Below, one piece after another: positions 45,361 through 54,537 of a stretch of DNA of 64,000 bases. The DNA comes from Paenarthrobacter nicotinovorans. Lineage in GTDB: Bacteria > Actinomycetota > Actinomycetes > Actinomycetales > Micrococcaceae. Where the stretch lies: contig NZ_CP089293.1 of assembly GCF_021919345.1 (NCBI RefSeq), forward strand, positions 2,542,001 through 2,606,000, in the 5' to 3' direction. Each line of letters starts with the position of its first letter. Within the stretch, counting starts at the first letter, position 1. Both the position numbers and the translations under genes were made by a program. Under the pieces are notes generated by a model that was not told the DNA's origin, did no database searches, and saw only the letters and a program-made list of their open reading frames with translations.

Positions 45361-46527
45361 TCAGCCGGCTTGCGGGGCCGCGAGGTTCCTGACACGCGCG
45401 ACGGCGGTTTCCACCGCCCCGGCGGCCCTCTCCAGTTCTTTGTCGGTGATGGTGGAAGTGAAGCTGAAGCGAACCGCCGTCTGGGCGGTTTCCGGAGCGA
45501 TGCCCAACGCCACCAAAACCGGCGACGGCGCATCTGATCCAGCAGCACACGCCGAACCGCTGGAGCACACGACTCCCAGGCGTTCGAGTTCCAGCAGGAC
45601 CGATTCGCCGCTGGTTCCCGGGAAGCAGAAGGACGCGACCGACGGCAAGCGCCGGCTCCGATGTCCTGTCAGCATGGCGTCAGGAACGGTGTCCAAAACC
45701 CGCTGAATGAAGGTCTCACGCAAGAGCGCAACGCGGTCCGCCTGTTCCCGCTGTTCGGCATGGGAGAGCGCCAGGGCCGTGGACAAAGCGACGGCTCCGG
45801 CCACGTTTTCCGTTCCCGAACGTTTGCCCCGCTCCTGCCCGCCTCCGTGCATGAGGGGTTCCAGGCGCAGCCGGCCTTTGACGAACAAGGCTCCGGAACC
45901 CTTCGGCGCCCCCAATTTATGCGCTGAAATGCTCATGGCATCAACGCCGAGCTCCTTCACATCCAGCGGACACCACCCCGCAGCCTGTACGGCGTCCGTG
46001 TGGAAGGGAACACCGGCATCGTGGGCAACCTCTGCCAGGTCGGCGATAGGTTGCACGGTTCCGATTTCATTGTTCGCGTACATGATGCTCACCAGGGCGG
46101 TCCCCGGCTGAAGGACGCTGCGCAGCGCGTCCACAGTGACAACACCGTCGCTGTCTACCGGCACGACATCCACCACAAAACCGTGGACCCGTTCCAGGTA
46201 GCGCGCCGATTCCTCCACCGCCGGATGTTCGACGGCGCTGATCACCACCCGCTTCAATGCAGGGTCAGCCTCCCGCCGCGCCAATGCGATGCCTTTGACG
46301 GCAAGGTTGTCCGCTTCGGTGCCACCCGAGGTGAACGTGACCTCGCCGGGGCGGCAGTTGAACACTTTCGCGACGCCGGACCGTGCCGCCGCGAGCGCCG
46401 CCGCTGCCGATTCACCCAGCGTGTGGTGGCTTGAGGGATTGCCGAACTCGCCGCTGAGATAGGGCCACATGGCCTCCAGCACTTCGCGGCGGACCGGCGT
46501 GGTGGCAGCGGCGTCGAGGAAGATCAT
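45361..46527 (-). CDS. Cysteine desulfurase of the NAD operon (NadS/NifS-like)
   Basis: 388 residues. The PLP lysine is in SAHKLGAPKGSGAL, the cofactor-site His in VEHPAVEES, and the catalytic Cys loop is CSSGSACAAGSD. N-terminus MIFLDAAATTPVRREVLEAM is typical of the class I group. It removes sulfur from cysteine as persulfide. Being last in nrtR-nadA-nadB-nadC-nadS, 15 bases after nadC, it most probably supplies sulfur for the [4Fe-4S] cluster of NadA, as known for nifS-like genes in other NAD loci. Confidence 0.93.
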   Translation of the reverse strand: MIFLDAAATTPVRREVLEAMWPYLSGEFGNPSSHHTLGESAAAALAAARSGVAKVFNCRPGEVTFTSGGTEADNLAVKGIALARREADPALKRVVISAVEHPAVEESARYLERVHGFVVDVVPVDSDGVVTVDALRSVLQPGTALVSIMYANNEIGTVQPIADLAEVAHDAGVPFHTDAVQAAGWCPLDVKELGVDAMSISAHKLGAPKGSGALFVKGRLRLEPLMHGGGQERGKRSGTENVAGAVALSTALALSHAEQREQADRVALLRETFIQRVLDTVPDAMLTGHRSRRLPSVASFCFPGTSGESVLLELERLGVVCSSGSACAAGSDAPSPVLVALGIAPETAQTAVRFSFTSTITDKELERAAGAVETAVARVRNLAAPQAG

Positions 46528-46542
46528 GACCGGAGCCGGCTT

Positions 46543-47421
46543 TCAGTTCCGGCCCGTGGTGAGTTCGATGTCGAGGCCAAGGTCCAGGGCGTTCACGCTG
46601 TGGGTCAGGCCGCCGATGGAGATGACATCCACTCCTGCTGCGGCGATGCCGGTGACGGTGTCCAGGTTTACGTTGCCGCTGGCTTCCACGATGGCCCGGC
46701 CATCAACCTGCTTGACGCCGGCACGCAGCTCCTCCAGGGAGAAGTTGTCCAGCATGATGGTGTCCACGCCCGCTGCCAGCACTGGTTCGATCTGCTCTGC
46801 GCTGTCCACTTCGACTTCGAAGTGGGTGGTGTGGCCAAGCTGGGCTTTGGCAGCGATCAGCAGCTCAGTCAGTTTGCCGGCGTCGCCGCCGGTCATGACG
46901 GCGAGGTGGTTGTCCTTGGCGAGCACGGCGTCGGAGAGGCTGTAACGGTGGTTCGCTCCCCCGCCGCAGCGGACGGCGTAGCGCTCCAGCACCCGCAGCC
47001 CGGGGGTGGTCTTGCGGGTATCGGTGATCCGGGCCCGCGTCCCTTCCACCAGCCGGACGAACTCTGCGGTTTTGGTGGCGATCGCGCTCATGCGCTGCAC
47101 CAGGTTCAGGCCCACCCGCTCGGCCAGCAGGATCGAGCGCGCACTGCCGCTGACGCGTGCAAGGTGGGTTCCGGCGTCGAAAGCTTCACCATCGGCGAGG
47201 AGCAACTCCACTTCGGTGGCCGGATCAACTGTCTTCATGGCGTCGCGGAACACGGTTCCGCCGCTGAACACGCCGGGGACCCTGGCGTTGAGGACCGCCA
47301 CGGCCTGCGCCTCAGCCGGAATGAGCAGCTGGGACGTGATGTCCCCGCTGGGCGCATCCTCCGCGAAGGCCCGTTCCAAAATATCCCGCACGGGGGCTGC
47401 GGGGAGGGTCAGGTTAGTCAT
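46543..47421 (-). CDS. nadC: Quinolinate phosphoribosyltransferase
   Basis: 292 residues. Conserved segments are EDAPSGDITSQLL, ERVGLNLVQRMSAIAT, ARITDTRKTTPGLRVLERYAV, GGGANHRYSLSDAVLAKDNHL, VEVDSAEQ and IVEASGNVNLDTV, with the Arg, Lys and His residues that bind quinolinate and PRPP. It makes nicotinate mononucleotide in NAD synthesis. Its start overlaps the end of nadB by eight bases, so the two are translationally coupled. Confidence 0.97.
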   Translation of the reverse strand: MTNLTLPAAPVRDILERAFAEDAPSGDITSQLLIPAEAQAVAVLNARVPGVFSGGTVFRDAMKTVDPATEVELLLADGEAFDAGTHLARVSGSARSILLAERVGLNLVQRMSAIATKTAEFVRLVEGTRARITDTRKTTPGLRVLERYAVRCGGGANHRYSLSDAVLAKDNHLAVMTGGDAGKLTELLIAAKAQLGHTTHFEVEVDSAEQIEPVLAAGVDTIMLDNFSLEELRAGVKQVDGRAIVEASGNVNLDTVTGIAAAGVDVISIGGLTHSVNALDLGLDIELTTGRN

Positions 47422-49147
47422 GGACGAGGCTCACTTTCCGGCTCATGGTGTAACGCTTGTCAAAATCGTCGACGGCGGCTGGTGCCTTCACGCTGTCGCT
47501 GCGGTAATGCGCCCCCACTGACTCCCGCCGTTCCCGGGCAGCCCTCACGAGCAACTGGGCGGCCAGCAGAAGGTTGGCGTCCTCGTGTACGCGGACATCC
47601 AGGGACTCCGGAACGCTCAAGGGACCGGCAGCCTCTTCCCATTCCCCCAAGACCTCTGCGGCCTCAGCCAACAACTCCCCGCTCCGGAGCACGCCAGCCT
47701 TGGCGGTCATCAGCCGCCGAAGGGCCTGCCGCGAGAACCCGCTGGCTCCCGCTGGCGCGGCGGTTTCGCTGAAGGTTCCGCTGCGATTGTCGCCTGCCGG
47801 GGTCCCGGCAGCGTGCATAAAAGCGAGGCCGCCCGCGGCCGAGTCGGCACGCAGAGGGGCTCCGTCAGACGACTCACCGTTCGACCCAAGGAACCCTTCA
47901 ACAGCCCTGCGCCCGAACACCAGTCCTTCAAGCAGGGAGTTACTGGCCAGCCGGTTTGCCCCCTGCACACCGGTGCACGCGACTTCACCGGCAGCCAGCA
48001 GCCCGGGAACCGAAGTCCGGCCGTGGAGGTCCGTTACCACCCCACCCATCCAGTAGTGCGCCGCCGGTGCCACGGGAACCAGGTCCTTGGTCCAGTCGAG
48101 GCCGGCCTGGCGGGTGTGCCGACTCAGGGTTGGGAAGCGCTTTTCCAGGAACCCTGCACCGCGCGACTCTTCAATGACGGTGGCGTCGAGGAACACGTGC
48201 CCGTTGGGGTCGCCCAACGTGTCAAGGTGCAGGGCGATGCTGCGCGAGACCACATCGCGCGGCGCCAGCTCCGCGTCCGAATGGTAGTCCGGCATGAAGG
48301 GATAGCCGTTGGCGTCAAGAAGAATGGCGCCTTCGCCGCGGACTGCCTCGGAAATCAGCAGGGGGTGTGCATCGCCGTCTGCTTCTTGGGGGGCTCCACC
48401 GGGCACCATGCAGGTGGGGTGGAACTGGAAGAACTCGAGGTCAGCCAGTGCAGCTCCTGCCCGCCACGCGAGTGCCAGGCCGTCGGCTGTGGCCACGGAG
48501 GGGTTGGTGGTTTGGGCGAACAGCTGCCCGGCGCCTCCCGTGGCAAGAAGAACGGCGTCGCCACGGAGGCTCTGCCCACGTCCCTCGTGGAGGAAGTTGA
48601 CGCCTGCCACCTGGCCTGCTTGGTGGATCAGGTCCGTGACCTGGGCATGCCCGATCACCTGGATCCTGCCCTGCGCCTGGAAGTCCAGGACGGTCCTGAT
48701 CAGGGCCGAGGCTACTCCTGCACCGGTGGCGTCGCCGCCCGCGTGGAGGATCCGTGGCGCCGAATGCGCTGCCTCGAGTCCAAGTGCAGGGTCGCCGTCG
48801 TCGTCAAGATCGAACCGCACACCGAACCGCCCGAGCCCTGCGATGTCCCGCCGCGCTTCGGTGCAAAGCACCCGAACGGCTTCTTCGTTGCAATGACCGG
48901 CGCCGGCCCGCAAGGTGTCGGCGATGTGGGCAGCTACGGTGTCACCGGGAGCGGGTTCATCCAGCACGGCGGAGATCCCTCCCTGCGCATAGTAGGTGTT
49001 GCTGTCCGCGAGCGCGCCTTTGGTCAGCAGCACCACTTCCGCACCGGCCTCTGCGGCAAGCAAGGCAGAGTACAGGCCGGCGATGCCGCTTCCGACGACG
49101 ATCAACCGCCCATGTGCGGTCTTTCCAGCCAGGCTCTCTGTAGTCAT
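47414..49147 (-). CDS. nadB: L-aspartate oxidase
   Basis: 577 residues. The N-terminal FAD motif is IVVGSGIAGLYSALLAAEAGAEVVL, followed by YYAQGGISAVLDEPAPGD. Family blocks include HAGGDATGAGVASALI, LATGGAGQLFAQTTNP, FFQFHPTCM, and HYWMGGVVTDLHGRTSVPGLLAAGEVACTGVQGANRLASNSLLE in pieces, with the succinate dehydrogenase-type C-terminal helical domain. It oxidises aspartate to iminoaspartate, the substrate of NadA. The gene starts 39 bases after nadA. Confidence 0.97.
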   Translation of the reverse strand: MTTESLAGKTAHGRLIVVGSGIAGLYSALLAAEAGAEVVLLTKGALADSNTYYAQGGISAVLDEPAPGDTVAAHIADTLRAGAGHCNEEAVRVLCTEARRDIAGLGRFGVRFDLDDDGDPALGLEAAHSAPRILHAGGDATGAGVASALIRTVLDFQAQGRIQVIGHAQVTDLIHQAGQVAGVNFLHEGRGQSLRGDAVLLATGGAGQLFAQTTNPSVATADGLALAWRAGAALADLEFFQFHPTCMVPGGAPQEADGDAHPLLISEAVRGEGAILLDANGYPFMPDYHSDAELAPRDVVSRSIALHLDTLGDPNGHVFLDATVIEESRGAGFLEKRFPTLSRHTRQAGLDWTKDLVPVAPAAHYWMGGVVTDLHGRTSVPGLLAAGEVACTGVQGANRLASNSLLEGLVFGRRAVEGFLGSNGESSDGAPLRADSAAGGLAFMHAAGTPAGDNRSGTFSETAAPAGASGFSRQALRRLMTAKAGVLRSGELLAEAAEVLGEWEEAAGPLSVPESLDVRVHEDANLLLAAQLLVRAARERRESVGAHYRSDSVKAPAAVDDFDKRYTMSRKVSLVHD

Positions 49148-49186
49148 GTGGGGCTCGATTCGGCTAGGTCTGATGTGCCGGGTCGG

Positions 49187-50494
49187 CTATGCGGGCTTCG
49201 CGGCCAGCATGCGTTCCAGGGCAATCTTCGCGTTGTCCTGTACGGCGTCGTCCACAGTGATGCGGTTGACGATGCGGCCCTCGACAAGTTCCTCAAGCAC
49301 CCAGGCCAGGTAGCCGGGGTGGATGCGGTACATGGTGGAGCACGGGCAGATCACGGGGTCCAGGCAGAAGATGGTGTGCTGCGGGTTTTCCGCAGCCAAG
49401 CGGTTCACCATGTTGATCTCTGTACCGATGGCGAACGTGGTGGGTTCGGTGGCGGCGGCAATCGCCTTCTTGATGAAGTCGGTGGAACCGGCAGAATCGG
49501 CGGCGTCAACAACTTCCATGGGGCATTCGGGGTGCACGATGACGTTGACGCCCGGGAAGTCCTGGCGGGCTTTTTCGATCTGGCCCACGTTGAAGCGCTT
49601 GTGCACCGAGCAGAAGCCATGCCAGAGAATCACCCGGGAGTCCAGGAGCGTCTGCTCGTCATTGCCGCCCAGTTCCTTGCGTGGATTCCACATCGGCATC
49701 TGTTCCAGCGGGACGCTCAGTGCCTTGGCGGTGTTACGGCCCAGGTGCTGATCCGGGAAGAACAGGACGCGCTGGCCACGCTCGAAGGCCCATTCCAGGA
49801 CCACCTTGGCATTGGAGGAGGTGCAGACGATGCCGCCGTTGCGACCACAGAAGGCCTTCAGCGCTGCTGAGGAGTTCATGTAGGTAACGGGGATGACGGG
49901 AACCCTGCCCTGTTCGTCCACCCCGGTGCCGAAAATCTCTTCGAGCTGTTCCCAGCATTCCTCAACGGAGTCTTCGTCCGCCATGTCTGCCATGGAGCAG
50001 CCCGCGGCGAGATTGGGCAGGATCACCGCTTGCTCGGGGGTGGAAAGGATGTCGGCGGTTTCGGCCATGAAGTGCACGCCGCAGAAGATGATCGCCTCGG
50101 CGTCGGGCTTGGTGAGGGCCGCGTTGGCCAGCTGGAAGGAGTCGCCCACAAAATCCGCGTACTGGATGACTTCGTCACGCTGGTAGAAGTGCCCCAGGAT
50201 GACGGCCCGGTCCCCGAGAGTCGCTTTGGCGGCGCGGATGCGGGCATCCAGTTCGGCATCTGTGGCCTTCTTGTACTCTTCCGGAAGCTGGCCTTGTCGC
50301 GGCGTCGCCTTGGGTGCGACGTCGCTGCTGGAGGCGCCCGGGCCGTAGGCGGGCTCGCCGGAGAGGGCTTCGGCAAGGTCGTATTCCCAGGGACCCCTGG
50401 CCAGGGCCGGGCTGCACGTGGACCCTGCGCGGGAGAGGCCCTTTTCGGCTTCTTCGCGGGTGATCAGCTGGACGGCAGTGTTGACGCTGCTCAT
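49187..50494 (-). CDS. nadA: Quinolinate synthase
   Basis: 435 residues with an N-terminal extension of about 85 residues before ILGHFYQRDEVIQYADFVGDS. The [4Fe-4S] ligand cysteines are in IIFCGVHFMAE, the middle-domain segment (around GRNGGIVCTSSNA) and DPVICPCSTMYR. SAGSTDFI and HPECPMEVV contribute to the substrate site. It condenses iminoaspartate with dihydroxyacetone phosphate. The ATG overlaps the nrtR stop by four bases (ATGA). Confidence 0.97.
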   Translation of the reverse strand: MSSVNTAVQLITREEAEKGLSRAGSTCSPALARGPWEYDLAEALSGEPAYGPGASSSDVAPKATPRQGQLPEEYKKATDAELDARIRAAKATLGDRAVILGHFYQRDEVIQYADFVGDSFQLANAALTKPDAEAIIFCGVHFMAETADILSTPEQAVILPNLAAGCSMADMADEDSVEECWEQLEEIFGTGVDEQGRVPVIPVTYMNSSAALKAFCGRNGGIVCTSSNAKVVLEWAFERGQRVLFFPDQHLGRNTAKALSVPLEQMPMWNPRKELGGNDEQTLLDSRVILWHGFCSVHKRFNVGQIEKARQDFPGVNVIVHPECPMEVVDAADSAGSTDFIKKAIAAATEPTTFAIGTEINMVNRLAAENPQHTIFCLDPVICPCSTMYRIHPGYLAWVLEELVEGRIVNRITVDDAVQDNAKIALERMLAAKPA

Positions 50495-51210
50495 GGTGTA
50501 CTCCTGTTATCTGGCCCGAGGCCGGGCGTGCCGGTGAAGCGGTAGAGGCGTGGTGGGCGGTGTTTTCCGCCTTGGAGGTATTCACCGGTTTCTTCGATTT
50601 CCGGTGTGGCCTTGATGTGTCTGCGGAAGTTCGCGGGATCGAGTTGCCGGTCCAGCACGGCCTCGTAGACTTCGCGGACCTGGGCCAGGGTGAAGTACTC
50701 CCCCAGCAGGTGGTAAGCAATGGACCCGTAGGCCATCTTGTTGCGCAGCCGCCACAGCGCGTAGTCCACGATTGCGTTGTGATCGAAGGCGAGTTCGCCC
50801 AGCCGGTCTGCGCGGAACCACCGGACGTTCTCGGATTCGTCCGCCAGCGCAGCCTCGGTGGGTTGCACCAATGCCCAGTAGACGATCGACACCACACGTT
50901 GCGTGGGCGAGCGGTGAAGTCCCCCGAAGGCATAGAGCTGCTCGAGGTAATGCGGCGTCAGTCCGGTGGTCTCGCGAAGGTTCCGTGATGCCGCGTCCTG
51001 CAGCGATTCGTCATGGGCAAGGGGACCGCCCGGGAGGGCCCACATGTCCCTATAGGGTTCTCGGATCCTGCGGACCAACGGCAGCCACAGCGTAGGACGG
51101 CCGGATGTTTCGCTGGGACGGAGGGCGAAAATCACCGTGGAAATAGCCAACGACGGCGGTGCGAGCCGCCTCTCGGCGACGTTTGCTGAGCTGGGGTTCA
51201 CGGCGTTCAC
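50491..51210 (-). CDS. nrtR: NrtR, Nudix-related repressor of NAD synthesis
   Basis: 239 residues from GTG at 51210 (an inner GTG at 51201 with AGGTG ahead is possible). The N-terminal Nudix-like domain has a degenerate Nudix box: GGPLAHDESLQDAASRNLRE followed by TTGL, in which the RE and EE catalytic pairs read RN and ET. Hydrolysis is therefore unlikely, as expected for a ligand-sensing domain. The C-terminal domain (LAFDHNAIVDYALWRLRNKM to RHIKATPEIEETGEYL) is the winged helix of NrtR. Established knowledge: NrtR represses NAD genes and is released by ADP-ribose. Here it overlaps nadA and sits behind a 29-bp palindrome, so autoregulation of the operon is likely. Confidence 0.93.
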   Translation of the reverse strand: MNAVNPSSANVAERRLAPPSLAISTVIFALRPSETSGRPTLWLPLVRRIREPYRDMWALPGGPLAHDESLQDAASRNLRETTGLTPHYLEQLYAFGGLHRSPTQRVVSIVYWALVQPTEAALADESENVRWFRADRLGELAFDHNAIVDYALWRLRNKMAYGSIAYHLLGEYFTLAQVREVYEAVLDRQLDPANFRRHIKATPEIEETGEYLQGGKHRPPRLYRFTGTPGLGPDNRSTP

Positions 51211-51246
51211 CTCGCTTCGTCGCCGTCCGGTCCAGGAACCGGAGCT

Positions 51247-51275
51247 TTAGTTAAAGTCATGTTGACTAGAACTAA
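51247..51275. promoter_or_regulatory. Candidate NrtR operator
   Basis: 29-base palindrome with TTAGTT and AACTAA ends and a central AGTCA-TGT-TGACT; 11 of 14 arm positions are complementary. It lies 37 bases upstream of the nrtR start, between nrtR and the asnC-type gene. Confidence 0.65.
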
Positions 51276-51313
51276 TGGTACGACTCTGCGCCCGGTCCGC
51301 AAAATGCTTTACG

Positions 51314-51787
51314 TCACACTGCCTTCGCCGCCGCCTCCATCAGCGGCAAGGTGCGGCCTTGGATATGGCTGTTGAGCACTATCACGGAGGAACAGCGGAC
51401 CACGGATTTGGTGGCAATCATGGCATCGAGCACGCGCTGCATGTCCGGATTGGACCGGGCGGCGATCCGCACCATGAGGTCGGAGTTCCCCGTAACCGTG
51501 TGGACCTCGATGATCTCGGGAATGGCGCTGAGGCTCTCAATGATGGCGTCGTGGCCGATCTCCTGGGTGATGGTGACCGAACAGAACGCCACCACCGGGA
51601 AGCCAAAGTTGGCAGGATCGGGCTGCGGGACCCAGGAACCAATGACCCCGTTTTCAATCATCCGGTCAATCCGGGATTGCACCGTCGCCCGGGCAACCTT
51701 CAGTACCCGCGAGGCCTCCAGCACGGAAGATCGCGGCGAATCAGTGAAGAAACGTACAATTCTTGCATCAAGCGCATCGACCAGCAT
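51314..51787 (-). CDS. Lrp/AsnC-family regulator
   Basis: 157 residues from ATG at 51787 with AGGAA eight bases upstream. The N-terminal helix-turn-helix is SVLEASRVLKVARATVQSRIDRMIENGVIGSW. The C-terminal RAM domain includes VHTVTGNSDLMVRIAARSN and follows the usual ligand-binding order. Lrp/AsnC proteins sense amino acids. It is divergent from an amino-acid permease and upstream on the map of the oxoacid dehydrogenase genes, so it most likely controls this uptake and breakdown unit. It is immediately upstream of the nrtR operator on the same strand. Confidence 0.93.
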   Translation of the reverse strand: MLVDALDARIVRFFTDSPRSSVLEASRVLKVARATVQSRIDRMIENGVIGSWVPQPDPANFGFPVVAFCSVTITQEIGHDAIIESLSAIPEIIEVHTVTGNSDLMVRIAARSNPDMQRVLDAMIATKSVVRCSSVIVLNSHIQGRTLPLMEAAAKAV

Positions 51788-51963
51788 CAAAGTTCCTGTC
51801 CCCGGGGTTCTCTACTCATCACATCGCCTAAGCAAAAAGTGATGTATCTTACAAACTGCGAGAATTATTCCACGGCTCTTGCTGCGTCGTCGACGCCGCG
51901 CCTGCCCGGCCCAAGACGCCGGCACGCCACACCCCGTATGAAATCCATAGAAGGTAGACACGT

Positions 51964-53349
51964 ATGACAACGAAGTCCATCGCGGCTCCTGCCCCAACAT
52001 CCGGCCTCGGCCATTCACTCAAGCCCCGCCAGCTCACCATGATGGGCTTGGGCAGCGCGATCGGCGCAGGCCTCTTCCTGGGCTCCGGCGCCGGCGTGCA
52101 GGCCGCCGGCCCGGCCGTCCTCATCTCCTACCTCGTAGCGGGAACACTGATCATCCTCGTCATGTGGGCCCTGGGTGAGATGGCGGCGGCGAACCCCAAC
52201 AGCGGCGCCTTCTCCGTTTACGCCGAAAAAGCCATGGGCAAGACCGCCGGCGGAACCATCGGCTGGCTGTGGTGGTTGCAGCTGGTGGTGGTGATTGCGG
52301 CAGAAGCACTGGGTGCCGCCGGACTGCTCTTCTCGGTCTGGCCGGTGATCCCGGTCTGGGTCCTGGCACTGGTCTTCATGGTGGTGTTCACGGGCATCAA
52401 CCTGGTGGGCGTCCGGAACTTCGGGGAGTTCGAATTCTGGTTCGCCATCCTGAAGGTGGCGGCCATCGTGATCTTCCTGCTCATCGGCGCCGCGCTGCTG
52501 TTCGGCTGGCTGCCCAACGCCACCTCACCAGGGCTCTCCGCCTTCGGCGACTTTGCGCCGAACGGCATCGGCGGCATCGCCGCGGCCTTGTTCGTGGTGA
52601 TCTTCGCCTTCGGTGGCACCGAGATCGTCAGCGTCGCCGCGGCTGAAACAGAAAATCCCGCCCACAGCGTCGGCAAGGCCATCCGCACGGTGGTCTGGCG
52701 CATCCTGGTCTTCTACATCGGCTCCGTTTTCGTCATTGCCGCCATTCTTCCCGTGGGCTCGGAGGGCCTGAAGTCCCCCTTCGCCGGAGTACTCGACATC
52801 GCAGGAATTCCCGGTGCGGGAACGGCCATCACCCTGGTTGCCGTGGTAGCGCTGCTCTCCGCCTTGAACGCCAACCTTTACGGCGCATCCAGGATGATCT
52901 TCTCCCTGTCCGAGCGTGGCGAAGCGCCCCGCCTCCTGTCGAAGCTGAGCACCGCCAAGGTGCCCGTGGCCGCCGTCGGAATCTCGGTAGCCTTCGGCTT
53001 CATTGCCACCATCCTGGAGCTGCTCTTTCCGGAGAAGATCCTGCCTGCCCTGCTGAACCTCGTAGGGTCCACCTGCCTGGTTGTCTGGGGTACCGCGCTG
53101 GTGTCCCAATTCATCCTGCGGCGCCGGGCAGACCGCGAGGGCGCAGAATTGCCCCTTCGCATGAAGGGCTTCCCCTACCTCACCATCCTGGGCCTGGTCT
53201 TGCTGGGCCTAATCTTCGTGGTGGGTTTCGCCAACCCTGAGAGCGCGGGCCAGCTGGTCGGCACCTTGATCCTCATCCTGGTCATTGCCGCCGGCTGCTT
53301 CCTCAACGCCAAGGCAAAAGCGGGAAAGCCGGACCACCAGGCCAGGTAA
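51964..53349 (+). CDS. APC-family amino-acid permease
   Basis: 461 residues with twelve predicted spans. The amino-acid transporter signature GLGSAIGAGLFLGSGAGVQAAGPAVLISYLVAG occupies the first spans, and FGGTEIVSVAAAETENPAHSVGKAIRTVVWR is the conserved TM6-loop block of the AAT/GABA permease group. The substrate is probably a neutral or aromatic amino acid; branched-chain amino acids are possible in view of the downstream genes. The 176-bp gap to the divergent asnC-type gene contains A/T-rich segments suited to Lrp binding. GAAGG lies about ten bases before the ATG. Confidence 0.92.
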   Translation: MTTKSIAAPAPTSGLGHSLKPRQLTMMGLGSAIGAGLFLGSGAGVQAAGPAVLISYLVAGTLIILVMWALGEMAAANPNSGAFSVYAEKAMGKTAGGTIGWLWWLQLVVVIAAEALGAAGLLFSVWPVIPVWVLALVFMVVFTGINLVGVRNFGEFEFWFAILKVAAIVIFLLIGAALLFGWLPNATSPGLSAFGDFAPNGIGGIAAALFVVIFAFGGTEIVSVAAAETENPAHSVGKAIRTVVWRILVFYIGSVFVIAAILPVGSEGLKSPFAGVLDIAGIPGAGTAITLVAVVALLSALNANLYGASRMIFSLSERGEAPRLLSKLSTAKVPVAAVGISVAFGFIATILELLFPEKILPALLNLVGSTCLVVWGTALVSQFILRRRADREGAELPLRMKGFPYLTILGLVLLGLIFVVGFANPESAGQLVGTLILILVIAAGCFLNAKAKAGKPDHQAR

Positions 53350-53370
53350 TCTACTGCTAGCAAGATTCCG

Positions 53371-53404
53371 GAAGCCCTGCGCAGTTTGTACTGCGCAGGG
53401 CTTC
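53371..53404 (+). terminator. Terminator of the amino-acid permease gene
   Basis: 15-bp arms (gaagccctgcgcagt and complement), loop of four bases, then tttgctta. Confidence 0.9.
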
Positions 53405-53474
53405 TTTGCTTATTCAACTTGTACAAAGTGTTGTGTCACCACTGAGCTTATTGCAAAAGAGCTTATGCGGTGAC

Positions 53475-53480
53475 TAGGGT
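53475..53480 (+). promoter_or_regulatory. -10 box, leaderless start of the E1-alpha operon
   Basis: TAGGGT, 7 bases (cacaacc), then the ATG at 53488, 71 bases after the permease terminator. Confidence 0.6.
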
Positions 53481-53487
53481 CACAACC

Positions 53488-54537
53488 ATGACGACTCAAC
53501 CAGCGCTTGCGGCCGTCGATGACGACGCCGCCCCGCTCTCCAACCATCAACTCCGCGAGCTGTACACGCTGATGGCAGCGGTCCGCCACCTGGACACTTC
53601 AGCCGTAGCCTGGCAACGCCAGGGCATCATCCCCGGGTACGCGCCTGAGCTTGGGCAGGAAGCAGCCCAGGTGGGCAGCGGTTACGCCGTGGACCTGAAC
53701 CGGGACTTCGTCTTCCCCACCTACCGGGAGATGGGCGTGGCCCGGGCCATGGGCCTGGACATGGTGGGTTACATGTCCACCCACAAGGCCACGTGGCACG
53801 GCGGAATGTACAACCCCCTGGAATCCAGGTTCGCACCTATCCAGGCCGTGGTGGCGGGCTCGGTCCTGCATGCCGTTGGATGGGCCCACGGCCAGACCCT
53901 TGCCGCCGCTGACGGCGAAACCGGGGTAGCCATGACGTACTTCGGCGATGGCGCCTCATCCCAGGGCGACGTCCACGAAGCCATGAACTTCGCCGCTGTC
54001 ATGAAGGCACCTGTGGTGTTCTTCATCCAGAACAACGGCTGGGCAATCTCCGTGCCCACCGAACGCCAGGTGGCCGGCGGATCCGTCGCAGCAAGGGCGG
54101 CCGGATACGGCATACCTGCACTGCAGGTCGATGGCAACGACGTCGTCGCCGTCTTCGAAGCCACCCGCTCCGCCTTCGCCCACTGCCGCCGCGGCAACGG
54201 ACCCGTGGTGATCGAAGCCATGACCTATCGCCGCGGGCCGCACTCCACCGCCGACGATCCCGGCCGTTACCGGACCCTGGAAGAAGAGCGACTCGACGCC
54301 GGAGAGGACCCGCTGGAGCGGTTCAAGCAAAGGTTGCTGGCCGACGGCGTTGCAGACGAAGCCTTCTTTGCCGACGCCCAACGCAGGGCAGAGGAAGAAG
54401 CAGAAGCCATCCGGACCGGAATCCAGGACCTGGGTCCCCGCCCGGGCGCTGAAATGTTCAGCCTCGTCTTCCAGGAGCCAACTCCGGCCCTTCAATCCCA
54501 AGCCAGCGCGTGGCGCGAGGAGTCAGAACATGTCTGA
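53488..54537 (+). CDS. 2-Oxoacid dehydrogenase E1 component, alpha subunit
   Basis: 349 residues from ATG at 53488; a GTG six codons earlier is less likely because a -10 box overlaps it. The E1-alpha blocks are LYTLMAAVRHLDTSAVAWQRQG, PTYREMGVARAMG, and the thiamine diphosphate motif YFGDGASSQGDVHEAMNFAA ending in FFIQNNGWAIS. TYRRGPHSTADDP is the phosphorylation-loop-like segment that shapes the active site. It decarboxylates a 2-oxo acid and, with E1-beta, acylates the lipoyl protein. The sequence is closest in feel to branched-chain or acetoin-type E1 rather than pyruvate E1. It overlaps E1-beta by eight bases. Confidence 0.93.
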   Translation: MTTQPALAAVDDDAAPLSNHQLRELYTLMAAVRHLDTSAVAWQRQGIIPGYAPELGQEAAQVGSGYAVDLNRDFVFPTYREMGVARAMGLDMVGYMSTHKATWHGGMYNPLESRFAPIQAVVAGSVLHAVGWAHGQTLAAADGETGVAMTYFGDGASSQGDVHEAMNFAAVMKAPVVFFIQNNGWAISVPTERQVAGGSVAARAAGYGIPALQVDGNDVVAVFEATRSAFAHCRRGNGPVVIEAMTYRRGPHSTADDPGRYRTLEEERLDAGEDPLERFKQRLLADGVADEAFFADAQRRAEEEAEAIRTGIQDLGPRPGAEMFSLVFQEPTPALQSQASAWREESEHV

